A DNA stretch of 64,000 nucleotides. It comes from SSSZ01 sp036732025 (GTDB taxonomy: Bacteria > Pseudomonadota > Gammaproteobacteria > Burkholderiales > Rhodocyclaceae). The position numbers and the translations under genes are program-made. Every line of letters starts with the position of its first letter. Position 1 is the stretch's first letter. The notes beneath the pieces were generated by a model, which saw only the letters and a program-made list of their open reading frames with translations, did not search any database and was not told the DNA's origin. Of the stretch, positions 50,840 through 61,000 are shown piece after piece. The stretch spans positions 1-64,000 of the forward strand of contig DAINDE010000002.1 of the NCBI GenBank assembly GCA_036732025.1. The letters run 5' to 3'.

Positions 50840-53800
50840 TTATGCGGCACCCCGTTCCACGGTGTTTATTGCCTGTTCCTGGCCTGTTCGCGCGACAGCC
50901 TTTCGCTTCGCATCTAGTGCCAATAGCAGTCCGCCCAACTCGGTATGCTCCTGGGCGCAACGCACATCGGCAGGAAGAGTGCCCGTGCTGCCAGCATACA
51001 CAACAGCCTCGCCACGCCTAATCGAACGGCAAACGCCCGTCGACTGGAGCCGATGAAGAATGCTGGGTATCAGCTGGATGGCGGTGCCAACATCAATCCG
51101 GCAGACCGAATTCATCAGCGTAATCAGCCTTCCTGCAGATGGCTGGTCGACCAATTGCGCCACCATGCTGGGCTGCATCGCATACGCAACCAGCGTCTGA
51201 AGGTCTCCCGCAGAAATGCCCTCTGGAAGCAGTCTGATAACCTCGGCGACGATGCCAGCAAAATCAGCCTCGTCGGCATTGCGAATCAGACCTTGTTCGC
51301 TCAGGACGGGCACACTGGGCTCTCTGGCTCCCGCTTCAAACCTGTCCCACGCCGCCAGCACCAGCCGTTGGGTACGGTATTCGCCGAATTCGCGCATCTC
51401 GTTGTTCTTGAGCACGCGGAAGGTTTCGGACGGATAGTCCTCGCCCATTACGTCGGCGGGGTCGAGGATGTAGCGCAGTTCGTCGCGGGTGAGGCCGTAG
51501 AGGCGCGCGTAGTAGGCATCGAGTTCGGCGCGCAGCTTTGCTCGTTCCAATTCAGACAAAGGATTGCTAGATGACTCGCCTATAAGTTGGTGGGCAAAAG
51601 AATCCAAGGCTGGCACTGTGTGCAGCAATTTAACCACTCGTGCGCCAATATCTGTAGCAAACGCATCATTTTTGGGGAATGGCAATTGAGAAAATGTAGT
51701 GACGTTCAAATGCCTACCAGAAAATCGTTGTTTTGCCACAAAGTCGACAATCAAACTGTTAAATGCACCTAGAACCCTACATGCGGTTTCAGCATCAATC
51801 ACTGAAATGCCATTCAATGGTTGCATCGGAGCGACTCTGGGCAACACAGTACCAATTGCGGTGCGTTCGTTGTTGACGTTCGTTACGTCCCGATAACAAA
51901 GGACCCAATTTGAATCGCCAATCTTATCGGTCAAGAAGTCATCTGCAATACCACGCTTCACAAAGTAACGTGTAACAGGCAGGTCATCTTTATTTTCGCA
52001 AGGCACTAAACATGGATTTCCCTTTCTTAGGTCATCTACGGAAACCCCTGCAAATGTGGCATAAGCACAGTCATACTGGTGAATTAGTTTGCCCTCAAAA
52101 ACAGGAGTGTACTCATCCTTTGTGAGCTCTTCTGCCATTACCAAATAGCCAGAAAACGCTGCTGACGTCATTCCGACCCAAGCGTTGGCTACTCCATTAG
52201 AAAATGGGACTGAATTGGCGTATATTTTTTTTATTATTCGGTAATCTTCTGCTGATTTGGCAAGGATAGGCTGAGAAGTCGCAGGGCTAATTAGTTGAAA
52301 ATCACTAGGCTCTGCCAAGTACCCTCGCCGATTATCTGATATTTGTCCCGGCGCAGTTAAGTTAACAAAAATCCGAACCGCGCTCTCACTTGATAGAGCT
52401 CGACCTTTTAGAGTAATTAGGCAGAAGCGTTGTTCCCTGTGGACAGCGGGGAAAGCCGCCTCTGAGTTTTCAAATTCGACAACTTTGTCTACGCGCCCAT
52501 TACCGAAAATAAATCGACAGAAGTCTTCCATTGGTGCATCAGTCAGAATTCCGCTAGGCAAAACCATCCCGCAGCGCCCATAATCGTTGACAAGGTGCAC
52601 GCACCGGTCAGCAAATAAGGCATAAGTATTTAGTCGGCCTCGGGCGCCAAATTTAAAGCAACCGCTCTCGTTAAAATACAATGCTTCTCTGGCTGATTTG
52701 TCTTTTGCAAACTCGTATTCCCGCCATATAAGGCTGTTTTCCACCCGAAGGAACTCGATAAGTTGTTTTCTTCGTGCAGTAATTGTAGTGCTTGCAATCG
52801 TGGAATCACGCTTTGCGAAAAATTCTTCATCTTCAATAGCAGTGCGCTCCCATGGAGGGTTCCCTAGCACTACATCGAAGCCCCCTTTCACACCGACCTG
52901 CGGAAAGGCTTGCCACCAGTGCAAAACCTGCGCCTTCTCGGCTGCACTCCGCGCGGCATCGGCCACGCCGGGGCGCGGGGCGCTGCCGTTCTGCACTAGC
53001 CAAAGGTCTTGGCTGGTTGGCACCTGCGATTCATTGTCCGGTGTCTTGGGCAACACAAAGGCCGCAACGAAGAGGTCGGCCGCTAGCCGGACGCGGGAAC
53101 CGGACAGCCGGGCCTGCAAGGCGGTAAAGGCGACGCGCTTTGCTTCCACGGCGTCCAGCGTGTCGTCAGGTAGATGCTCGAAGACGTCCGCGTCCTGTTC
53201 GGCTTCCAAGCCAAGACAGAATTGGCCGCTGGACACCTTGGCCTTTCCGATGGCTTTCAGGGCGTCGCGGTTGGCCTTCTTGATGCGTTTGACCACCTCC
53301 TTGTCGTCGCCGGAGAGCGCATTGAAGGCCTTGTCTGGAATGCCGGCGTCGAGTACCGCCGGGTCGAGGATGCCGAGCAGCGCATCGCCGCAACGCAGGT
53401 GGGCGTCGAGAAAGGTGAGCGGGCGTTCCGGCGTGTAGGCTTCCAGCCACAGGGCAGTGCGGGCGAGTTCCACCGCCATCGGGTTCTTGTCGACGCCGTA
53501 GACGCAATGGGCCACCACGTCGCGCAGCGCCCGGCGGTAGTCGGCGGGCAGCGGGTTGCCGTCGGTGGCGTTGAGTCGTGCCACTTCCTCGGCAATGCGG
53601 CGGGCGGCAGCGAGCAGGAAATGTCCGGAGCCGCAGGCCGGGTCGCAAACGGACAGTCCAAGCAGCGCCTTGACGGGTTCCTGCGGGTTGTCGGCCAGGG
53701 TGCGTTCGATGACGGGTTCCAGGGCACTCTTGATGAGCTCCTGCACCAGGCTGTCCGGGGTGTAGTAGGAACCGGTGAGCTTGCGGGCGTTGCCCTTGGT

Positions 53801-55168
53801 GCTGCCCTCCTCATCGTCGCCGATGAAGCCGAAGTGACGGACGCCTGCGGTCAAGGCCAGATTGGGCACCAATTCCAGAAGGCTTTCATAGACGCTACCC
53901 AGTTCCTCGGAATCCATGTCGCGGTAATTGACGCGGGAAAGCGCCGCGCCGTCGCGGAAGAAGCAGAGGCTGAACAGGGCCGAGAGCAGCGAACTGTTGT
54001 CGAGCTGGGCAGGGTCAAGGTCCGGGCACTGGCCGGTGGCAAAAAGGCCGCCCAGGGCAGGCAACCCGAGAGCCGGCTGGCCTTTGCCGAGACCGGCAAA
54101 GGCGATGGTCAAGGCCTGCCAAAGGTCGGCATGGCGGTCGTAGCTGCGGCGGCGCGCAGCGAGCTGGCGCAGGCGGGTAAGGCTGTAGCCGGCGAGGTAG
54201 CGAGCTTTGGCGTCAGCACTCGCTTCCGGCGCAAAGAGCAGGTCGCGGTCCTCGATGGTGGCGAGGAAGATGAACCGGTAGATGAGGCGCAGCAGTTGCT
54301 CGAAGTAGGCTTGCGTAGAGAGTTCGCCGGCTTCAAGGCGGCGACGCAGTTCCGAGTTGGCCGGATGCGCCACGAAACCAGTACCGAGAGAACGCAAGGC
54401 TTCGGTGACACCGACGCGCAGTCGGTCGCGGGCACGAATGCCGTCTTCCTGGGCGGTATTGCGCCAGCGTTCCAGTGGGCAATCGCTCGGTTCATTCCCC
54501 ACCTTGCCGAAGCGGGAGGCATGGGCCAACAGCCAGAGCGCTGTGAAGTCCGGGTAGAGGCCCTCGGTGAAGATAGCTTCGAGGTCCGCCTCGATGTAGG
54601 CCGGGCGGGTCAAACTCGGGTTGTCACGCAGGATGCGCAGCTTGAGGCCGTTGCCGACGATGGCCCAAAGGGCACCATCGTTGGCGTTGAGGTATTCCTG
54701 GGCGAGCAGGAAAGGCGAACGGCGGCGGACACCATCGCCGAAGCGGGCATCGGGTTTATCGAGGATTTGGTCGTAAGCGGCAAGCACGACTGGCACCCGC
54801 CCTTCGCCGGCGGCGAAACCGATGGGGAAGACGCGCTCGTCAAGTACCACTTGCCCGACAGCCTTAAGGTCCCCAAAGCACAGAACATGACGAAGCAGCG
54901 GTTCGAGCAGTTCCTTGACGGTCAGCGCATGGTTGTTGAGGTCGGTACGGGCCCGCTTGGCTGCGAAGTCCTGCCAGAGGTTTTGGGCAATCTTCCAGTA
55001 GCGGCCAATTTCGTCACGCAGCTTGAGGCCGCGGGGAACGTCGTAGTCTGCTTCATTCTGTTCGGCCGCTTCGAGATGGGCGACCTTGTTGAGAAAGTCC
55101 GGAGCAAGAAGGCCTCCTTCGATACTGAGGGCGGGAAAGGCGAGTTCCTGATTGTTACGGCGAGCCAT
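50840..55168 (-). CDS. Large Eco57I/PglX-like adenine-specific DNA methyltransferase
   Basis: A 1,442-residue protein. The N-terminal ~450 residues are the helical region common to PglX and DISARM DrmMI-type enzymes. Motif I is SVCDPACGSGHFLLAAARRI (~508) and motif IV is VVLGNPPWERT (~768), so it should methylate the N6 of adenine. From just after motif IV to ~residue 1205 (DNA 51550-52850) the coding sequence is clearly AT-richer; this is where the target recognition region lies. C-terminal residues then return to high GC. No PD-(D/E)xK nuclease motif was seen at the N-terminus, so it is more likely a pure modification enzyme that marks self DNA. It starts 19 bp after the SNF2 gene. Confidence 0.87.
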   Translation of the reverse strand: MARRNNQELAFPALSIEGGLLAPDFLNKVAHLEAAEQNEADYDVPRGLKLRDEIGRYWKIAQNLWQDFAAKRARTDLNNHALTVKELLEPLLRHVLCFGDLKAVGQVVLDERVFPIGFAAGEGRVPVVLAAYDQILDKPDARFGDGVRRRSPFLLAQEYLNANDGALWAIVGNGLKLRILRDNPSLTRPAYIEADLEAIFTEGLYPDFTALWLLAHASRFGKVGNEPSDCPLERWRNTAQEDGIRARDRLRVGVTEALRSLGTGFVAHPANSELRRRLEAGELSTQAYFEQLLRLIYRFIFLATIEDRDLLFAPEASADAKARYLAGYSLTRLRQLAARRRSYDRHADLWQALTIAFAGLGKGQPALGLPALGGLFATGQCPDLDPAQLDNSSLLSALFSLCFFRDGAALSRVNYRDMDSEELGSVYESLLELVPNLALTAGVRHFGFIGDDEEGSTKGNARKLTGSYYTPDSLVQELIKSALEPVIERTLADNPQEPVKALLGLSVCDPACGSGHFLLAAARRIAEEVARLNATDGNPLPADYRRALRDVVAHCVYGVDKNPMAVELARTALWLEAYTPERPLTFLDAHLRCGDALLGILDPAVLDAGIPDKAFNALSGDDKEVVKRIKKANRDALKAIGKAKVSSGQFCLGLEAEQDADVFEHLPDDTLDAVEAKRVAFTALQARLSGSRVRLAADLFVAAFVLPKTPDNESQVPTSQDLWLVQNGSAPRPGVADAARSAAEKAQVLHWWQAFPQVGVKGGFDVVLGNPPWERTAIEDEEFFAKRDSTIASTTITARRKQLIEFLRVENSLIWREYEFAKDKSAREALYFNESGCFKFGARGRLNTYALFADRCVHLVNDYGRCGMVLPSGILTDAPMEDFCRFIFGNGRVDKVVEFENSEAAFPAVHREQRFCLITLKGRALSSESAVRIFVNLTAPGQISDNRRGYLAEPSDFQLISPATSQPILAKSAEDYRIIKKIYANSVPFSNGVANAWVGMTSAAFSGYLVMAEELTKDEYTPVFEGKLIHQYDCAYATFAGVSVDDLRKGNPCLVPCENKDDLPVTRYFVKRGIADDFLTDKIGDSNWVLCYRDVTNVNNERTAIGTVLPRVAPMQPLNGISVIDAETACRVLGAFNSLIVDFVAKQRFSGRHLNVTTFSQLPFPKNDAFATDIGARVVKLLHTVPALDSFAHQLIGESSSNPLSELERAKLRAELDAYYARLYGLTRDELRYILDPADVMGEDYPSETFRVLKNNEMREFGEYRTQRLVLAAWDRFEAGAREPSVPVLSEQGLIRNADEADFAGIVAEVIRLLPEGISAGDLQTLVAYAMQPSMVAQLVDQPSAGRLITLMNSVCRIDVGTAIQLIPSILHRLQSTGVCRSIRRGEAVVYAGSTGTLPADVRCAQEHTELGGLLLALDAKRKAVARTGQEQAINTVERGAA

Positions 55169-55187
55169 GTTCTTTTGAACCCCTGTT

Positions 55188-58034
55188 TTAGGCCGGGATG
55201 AGGACGAAGACGCCCATGACGTCGACGGGCAGGCTGGGAATTACGCGGTATTCCCCGCGCCCCTGGGCCGCCTCACGAACACGGCGATGGTCGTCCAGCA
55301 GCAACTGCGCCCGCTTGTGCGCTAAGGCCTCAAGGGTCAGCTGCTGGGCATCCAGGTGGTCCAGCGCACGTTGGATGTGCTGGTCGCGCAGGGGAGGCGG
55401 CATATTGCGGGCGGGCTCGGCGGCCATCAAGGCGCGGGCAGCAGCATCTTCCAGTAACGGCAGAGCTTCATCCGCCGGGACTCCAACCGTCAAGGTTTCC
55501 TCGCACAGCAGCAGGCGCGATTGGCCACGATGGGTGACAGTAAGCTGGTGTCGCAACCGAACCAGCAACACCGTGGTTTTGACCTGAACCCCGTCGGTGA
55601 AGATGGCACCGGCCCGGGCCACAGCATCCAGCGCCGCGTCATTGGCATTTGAGCTCTCCAGTGCCGATTCGAGCAGGTGGTCGGCTAGCACCGAGACTAG
55701 CGGATGGGTTCGATGGATAAACTGTGCCCCCGTCGCGGCTGGCTGATGGAAGTCGATGCGCAGCGTACCCACCAGACCTTCACTTTCGAGACGCTCGCTC
55801 ACGGCACCGGGAAAATTGCTCGCGTGGAGCCTCCAGTGATGGGCGCCCGCCTTGCTGGCAGCTTCGAGCGGAGCCCCCAATTGCATGGCGGCACGTTTAA
55901 CGAAGCGTTCGACATCCTCCTCGCCGCCCAGGACAGCCAGGGTTTTTTGCCATTCGGGCAGGACATCCTCCGGCTTCAAGCGGCGTTGCGCGAACAGGGT
56001 ACGGTTCTTGGACGCTTTATCACGAGCGGATTGCCAGGCGGTATCAATGGCGGTCTCAGGCTCGCCGAAGTCCAGGCCCATCTGGGGCATCTTGCTGGCC
56101 GTGGTGCCCTTGCGCAGCAGCACGGCGCCGACCAGGGCCTGAGTGAGCTTGCCTTGGTCATCAGGCATGGGCACGAGTACGCCAAGCTCCTTGCGGATGC
56201 TCTCGGCCTTGCGCAGGATGACTTGCAGCACGGCGCCGTCGACGGGGTTGTCCTGGCCGTAGAGCATCGTGGTGCGCACTTCCCGGGCCTTCTGGCCAAA
56301 GCGGTCGACGCGACCTTCCCGCTGTTCGTGGCGGGTCGGGTTCCAGGACAGGTCATAGTGGACGACGGCGGTGAATAGATTCTGGAGGTTGATACCCTCA
56401 GAGAGGCAGTCGGTAGCGACCAGGATGCGCTGCTCGGCCTCGCCCATCGCTTCTACCGTCGCTTCGCGCTCAGAAGGGGCGAATTCGCCGGTTACAGGAG
56501 TAACCAGATGGTCGCGGAAAACAGCGCGCAGTTGCTCGGCCACATAATGAGCCGTGGCGATGTAGCGGCAGAACACGACGGGCTGGAAGCCGGCGGCGGT
56601 GAGTTCCTTCAGGTGTTCGATAAGGCGCTTGAGCTTGGGGTCCTTGGCGGCGCCGGTCAGTCCCTCGGCACGGCTAATCAGGTCGGTCAGCCACTCACTA
56701 TCCTCGGTACGGGCGCCTGGCTCAATATCCTGTGTCGTGAGGTTGTCCTCCAGACCATCGAGAACCCGCTCCCGGCCTTGTTCTTCAGCCTCTTCCAAGG
56801 TTGGCGCTTCAGCCTCGACCGCACCCTCGGCAAGCGCGTTGCCTGAGAGACGGGTACGCAGGGCATTGATGGCTGCTGCCGGCGACGAGGAGATACAACG
56901 CAGCAAGGCCAAAGCCGCCCACCAGCTCATGCGCTGCTGGAGTAGGCCCTGGCCTTCGGCACGAATCACCAAGGTACGTGCGTATTCAAGGACGTCATCG
57001 AAGAGTCGCCCCCAGTCTCCGGTCAGCTTGTAGGTCAGTTCGGTGGAGAAGCGCTCCGGGAATACGCTGCTGTCTTGCCACTCCTCAATGTCAGGGCGAC
57101 GGCGCTGGACAAAATGATTGGCTAGCTGTTCGCGCAAGGGGCGACGGCTGTCCGAGGGAATGTCCTTCAGTTCCTTGAATTCCGGATTGAGTAGGCCGAG
57201 CAGGTTGTAGAAGGCTTCTTCATCGCCGGAGTGCGGGGTGGCGGTCAGCAACACCAGGTGGCGCTCGGGATTCTCAACCAGCCCCTTGAGCAGGGTGTAA
57301 CGCTGCTGCTTGCCCTGGCCGCTGTATGTGCAGGTGTGCGCCTCGTCGACAATGACGCACTCCGGACAGGCGCGCTGAAATTCATCCCGACGGCGGTCGG
57401 ACTTGATGTAGTCGAGACTGACGACGGTGAACGGGTACGCTTCGAATACCGACTGGTTGGCGGGAAGCCCACGCTCCAGCCGATTGGCGGTCGTGTTGCG
57501 GACAACGACGGCATTGATATGAAAGCGCTGTTTCAATTCCCGCTGCCACTGCTCGCACAGGTGCGGTGGGCATAGAACGGCCAGGCGGCTGATTTCACCC
57601 CGGTCAAAAAGCTCACGGACGATGAGAGCTGCCTCGATGGTCTTGCCGATACCGACATCGTCGGCAATCAGCAGGCGCACGACCTCCTGCTTCAATGCCA
57701 TCAACAGCGGCACGAGCTGGTAGGCCCGCGGCTCCACGGCAATGTTGCCGAAGCTACGAAATGGCCCGGCGCCGGTGCGGAGCTTCAGTTGCAAGGCGTC
57801 GCGCAGCAGCTGGCCGGCAGCAAAATTCGCGGCCTGGTGGACAGAGGGTTTCGGGAAGGTCGCCGGACCGACGGGACCGGGTTCAATCGGCAGATAGATG
57901 AGGGTCGCGTCGTCCTCGGCGGCACCCAGCGGACGCAGGTGCAGGGTGTCATCGGAGGATTGCGGTAGGACAATCCATTCCCGGCCGCGAGCCGAGACCA
58001 GACTGCCGGGTTGAAACGACATTTGCAGCATCAT
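55188..58034 (-). CDS. SNF2-family helicase (DrmD/HepA-like)
   Basis: A 948-residue superfamily 2 ATPase of the SNF2 type. Motif I is LLIADDVGIGKTIEAALIVR (~121-140), Ia LAVLCPPHLCEQWQREL, motif II VIVDEAHTC (~240), motif III LLTATPHSGDEEAFYNLLGL. In the second RecA domain: VVFCRYIATAHYVAEQL, ILVATDCLSEGINLQN and DLSWNPTRHEQREGRVDRFG. The ~250 C-terminal residues have no clear domain. Similar proteins (DrmD) form the signature gene of class 1 DISARM next to an adenine methyltransferase, as here. ATG at 58034 overlaps the stop of the upstream helicase (ATGA), which implies coupled synthesis. Confidence 0.85.
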   Translation of the reverse strand: MMLQMSFQPGSLVSARGREWIVLPQSSDDTLHLRPLGAAEDDATLIYLPIEPGPVGPATFPKPSVHQAANFAAGQLLRDALQLKLRTGAGPFRSFGNIAVEPRAYQLVPLLMALKQEVVRLLIADDVGIGKTIEAALIVRELFDRGEISRLAVLCPPHLCEQWQRELKQRFHINAVVVRNTTANRLERGLPANQSVFEAYPFTVVSLDYIKSDRRRDEFQRACPECVIVDEAHTCTYSGQGKQQRYTLLKGLVENPERHLVLLTATPHSGDEEAFYNLLGLLNPEFKELKDIPSDSRRPLREQLANHFVQRRRPDIEEWQDSSVFPERFSTELTYKLTGDWGRLFDDVLEYARTLVIRAEGQGLLQQRMSWWAALALLRCISSSPAAAINALRTRLSGNALAEGAVEAEAPTLEEAEEQGRERVLDGLEDNLTTQDIEPGARTEDSEWLTDLISRAEGLTGAAKDPKLKRLIEHLKELTAAGFQPVVFCRYIATAHYVAEQLRAVFRDHLVTPVTGEFAPSEREATVEAMGEAEQRILVATDCLSEGINLQNLFTAVVHYDLSWNPTRHEQREGRVDRFGQKAREVRTTMLYGQDNPVDGAVLQVILRKAESIRKELGVLVPMPDDQGKLTQALVGAVLLRKGTTASKMPQMGLDFGEPETAIDTAWQSARDKASKNRTLFAQRRLKPEDVLPEWQKTLAVLGGEEDVERFVKRAAMQLGAPLEAASKAGAHHWRLHASNFPGAVSERLESEGLVGTLRIDFHQPAATGAQFIHRTHPLVSVLADHLLESALESSNANDAALDAVARAGAIFTDGVQVKTTVLLVRLRHQLTVTHRGQSRLLLCEETLTVGVPADEALPLLEDAAARALMAAEPARNMPPPLRDQHIQRALDHLDAQQLTLEALAHKRAQLLLDDHRRVREAAQGRGEYRVIPSLPVDVMGVFVLIPA

Positions 58035-61000
58035 GCGTTATTTCCAGTGGTGTTCCCTGCGCCAAACAGGTCAGCGTGTGCTTTGAAGATGCCCGCCCAA
58101 GCATCCGTTTCCTTGGGAAAGCGCACGACGTAATAGCCGACTGCTTCCAGGCAAGCGTTAATAGCATTGTCTTTTTCGGCCTGGGCCGGCGCCTGGTGGT
58201 GCGGACCATCAATGAATATGGCGGCCTTCCAATCGGCGTAGTAGAAATCGGCCGATGTCTGACAGCGTTCGATGGTGTGCTGCCCGGCATCTGGTTGGCG
58301 ATAGCCATGTGCCTGCACGTAATCCAGCCACGCTTGCTCCAAGGAACTACCCGCAATGCGATGAAGTTCCCCTTGCTGTTGCTCGGGGCTGCGGCCAAAG
58401 CTGCCTATTTCCCCATGTGAGCGCGTGAGCTGGCAAAGAATATCCAACGCTTTGCCTTCGTTGTCCGCATCCTGGCGGTCAATGTGAATGTGGTCCGGCT
58501 GGTTGTAGTACGAGAGAAGGCATTTGTAGCAACCGGCCTCGCAGACGGGCTGACCTTGCGTCCCCAGTTCGTCTGCCAGGGCTGCTTTGTCCCAATGCCC
58601 GTTAGCCGGACGCTGGTAGTGCATGATGACCAACGCTTCAGCAGCTACCAGGGCAAGCGCATCCGGTTCCGTTGCAATACGGGTGAGCACGCCCGCACCG
58701 CCTTCGGCCGATTCGTAGAACAGAATGGCACGGCGCAGGTCAGCCTTGGGGAGCGGCTCGGCCATCAATTCGCTTTCCTCGAGCTGATAGACCGCCTCGA
58801 TGCCACGCTTCAAGGCGTACTGCAATGTGGCCATGGTCTTGGTATCCAGCTCTTCGAGAGGGCGAACGATGAGTACATTGCGCCTGTCCTCAACGTAAGG
58901 AACGATGCGTTGCGGCGGCGTCTTATCGGGTGGCGTTTCCGGGTCCGGCTCACCCGCCTCCTCTGCACCGCCCATCCAGTGGCCGGTCACCGGGTTAATC
59001 ATGAAGCCGAGCAGGCTCTTTTCCTTTCGACGCCGCCAACCCAGGTTCATACGCCAGACAGTGGCGGCTGAGCCGTATTGCAGCTCAAGCACAGGGGTAT
59101 CGCCGTCCTTCAGAAGCGCATGCATCACCTGGAGCTTCCCATCCTGCTCCCCGAATTGAATGGTGGTCTGCATCTCATAGCCCTGGCGCACTCGCTCTTC
59201 CTCATTGGCGGTAATGCGTTCGGCTCGCTTGGTGGACACGTTCTCGATACGGTAAAGATTCTGCACTGCCACAGCATCGGCCAGGGGGGCATTGCAGGAG
59301 ACACAGCGGTCGGCATCGCGCTGATTCCGGAAATGGCCGTAACCACAAGCCGGGCAGATGCGGGCTACGTCGGTGGTGAGTTTGGCCCCGACGGACACTT
59401 GGTCATCTGCTCCGACCGAGAGCATCGCGCGAGTGACCCGATACTGACTGCCTTCATGGTAGATGAGGCTGTAGGGACCGAACTCCGATAGCGCAAGGAA
59501 ACGCGGGCGGGAGAGGAAATTCTCTCGGCCAATCTTCCCTTTACGTGCCGGGATGTAGGCCATGAGTGGAAGGCGCGGGAAGTTGTAGCCGGGCAAGAAC
59601 CCCTGGCTGGCCAAGTAGCGATAGGTATAGAAATCTGAATTCGCTGAGCCGGATTCCTGCAGCAAGAGGGATTGCTGGCGGAAGGCTTCGTCATGGCGCT
59701 GCTTGGCGTCGCGCCGGTCGCGCTCGCTGGCCGCTGGGTTGTTCATGACTTTCTGGTTGATTTCCATCTGGCGCTTGGTGGCGGCGAAGAGGTCGCGCCA
59801 ACGGTCGAGCGCCTTGTCGAAAGACGTATAGGCCTGGCGGAAGACCTGCTCGGCAAAGTGCTCGGTATACCAGGGCGCCTTTTGCGGGGTAAGTTCGCCC
59901 GCCAGCATGGATAGGATGCGTAGCCCGCGGGCGTGGGCCCGCTTTTGGGGTGCGTCGGCGTCCATCTGCTGCTTGTACTCGACCGTCAGCGGCGCTTTGG
60001 AATCGTTCATGTCGAGCAAGCCGCGCACGCTGTTGTCGAGTTTTTTGCCCGTCTCGGCCAGCCAGACCGCATGTAAATGACTTTGGATGAGTTCGCGGTT
60101 GGCGAGGTCAAGGGTTGGCGGGTTGACCTGACCATGGACCATGCGCACCGGGTCACGGAAGAAATACTGGTCATGCGGGGACTGCGCGGCGCAATAGGTA
60201 ATGACCAGCGCGGGCTGCCCAGCCCGGCCGGCCCGGCCGCTGCGCTGCGCATAGTTGGCCGGCGTAGGCGGGACATTGCGCAGATAAACAGTGTTGAGCG
60301 ACGAGATGTCGACACCCAGTTCCATGGTCGGAGAACAGAACAGCACTGGCAGCCATTCCAATTGTTTGCCCTTGGTGGCAAGCCAATCGGCTTTGTCCTT
60401 CTCGGTAAAACGGAACCGGGCCTCGCGCTCCAGCCGGTCGTCCTGCTCGACCTGGGCAGTGTGCTCGCGGGCCTCAAAGTCGTAGAGGCGGTGCACCGGG
60501 TTGGCGAGCAATCCCGCGATATTGCCATAGAGGCTGCGGAAGAAAGTATTGTCGTCCGAACCCTTCTTGCTTTGCCCATTTCCCAGCGTCCACAGGAGGC
60601 TGGTGCCATTGAGCTGGTAACCCGTCATGCCGAACTCGGTTTCTTCGGTGACGACCAGGCCATAGGACTTGGCTGCCTTTAGAAGTGCTCGGACAATTTC
60701 CTCGTAGTGCTCGTCCTTGATTTTGCCGGCATGGGGATTGTCGCTGCCATCGGCTTCCCGCCAAGTGCTGGCCTTCTTGATGTCCTTGCCGAGCTTGGAG
60801 CGAGCGCTGCCCGATACGAGGTAGTCCACGTTCCGCCGGTCCTCGTCCCGCGGCTTGCCCGTAGTGATGAACCAGTTTGACGCAATCGGGGTTTCGTCCT
60901 CAGTGAATCCCCAGGGCTCTCGCAGATTGGCGTAACTGGAGGTTTTGAGGCGGTCGAGTTCGGCACGGTCTAGGTAGCGCGAGGCCAGGCAAAGCCCCTG

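Noticed and set aside
50840..55168. A stand-alone type IIG restriction enzyme
   Set aside because: No convincing PD-(D/E)xK motif at the N-terminus and the operon already carries separate helicases and nuclease-like proteins, so a modification subunit is more likely.
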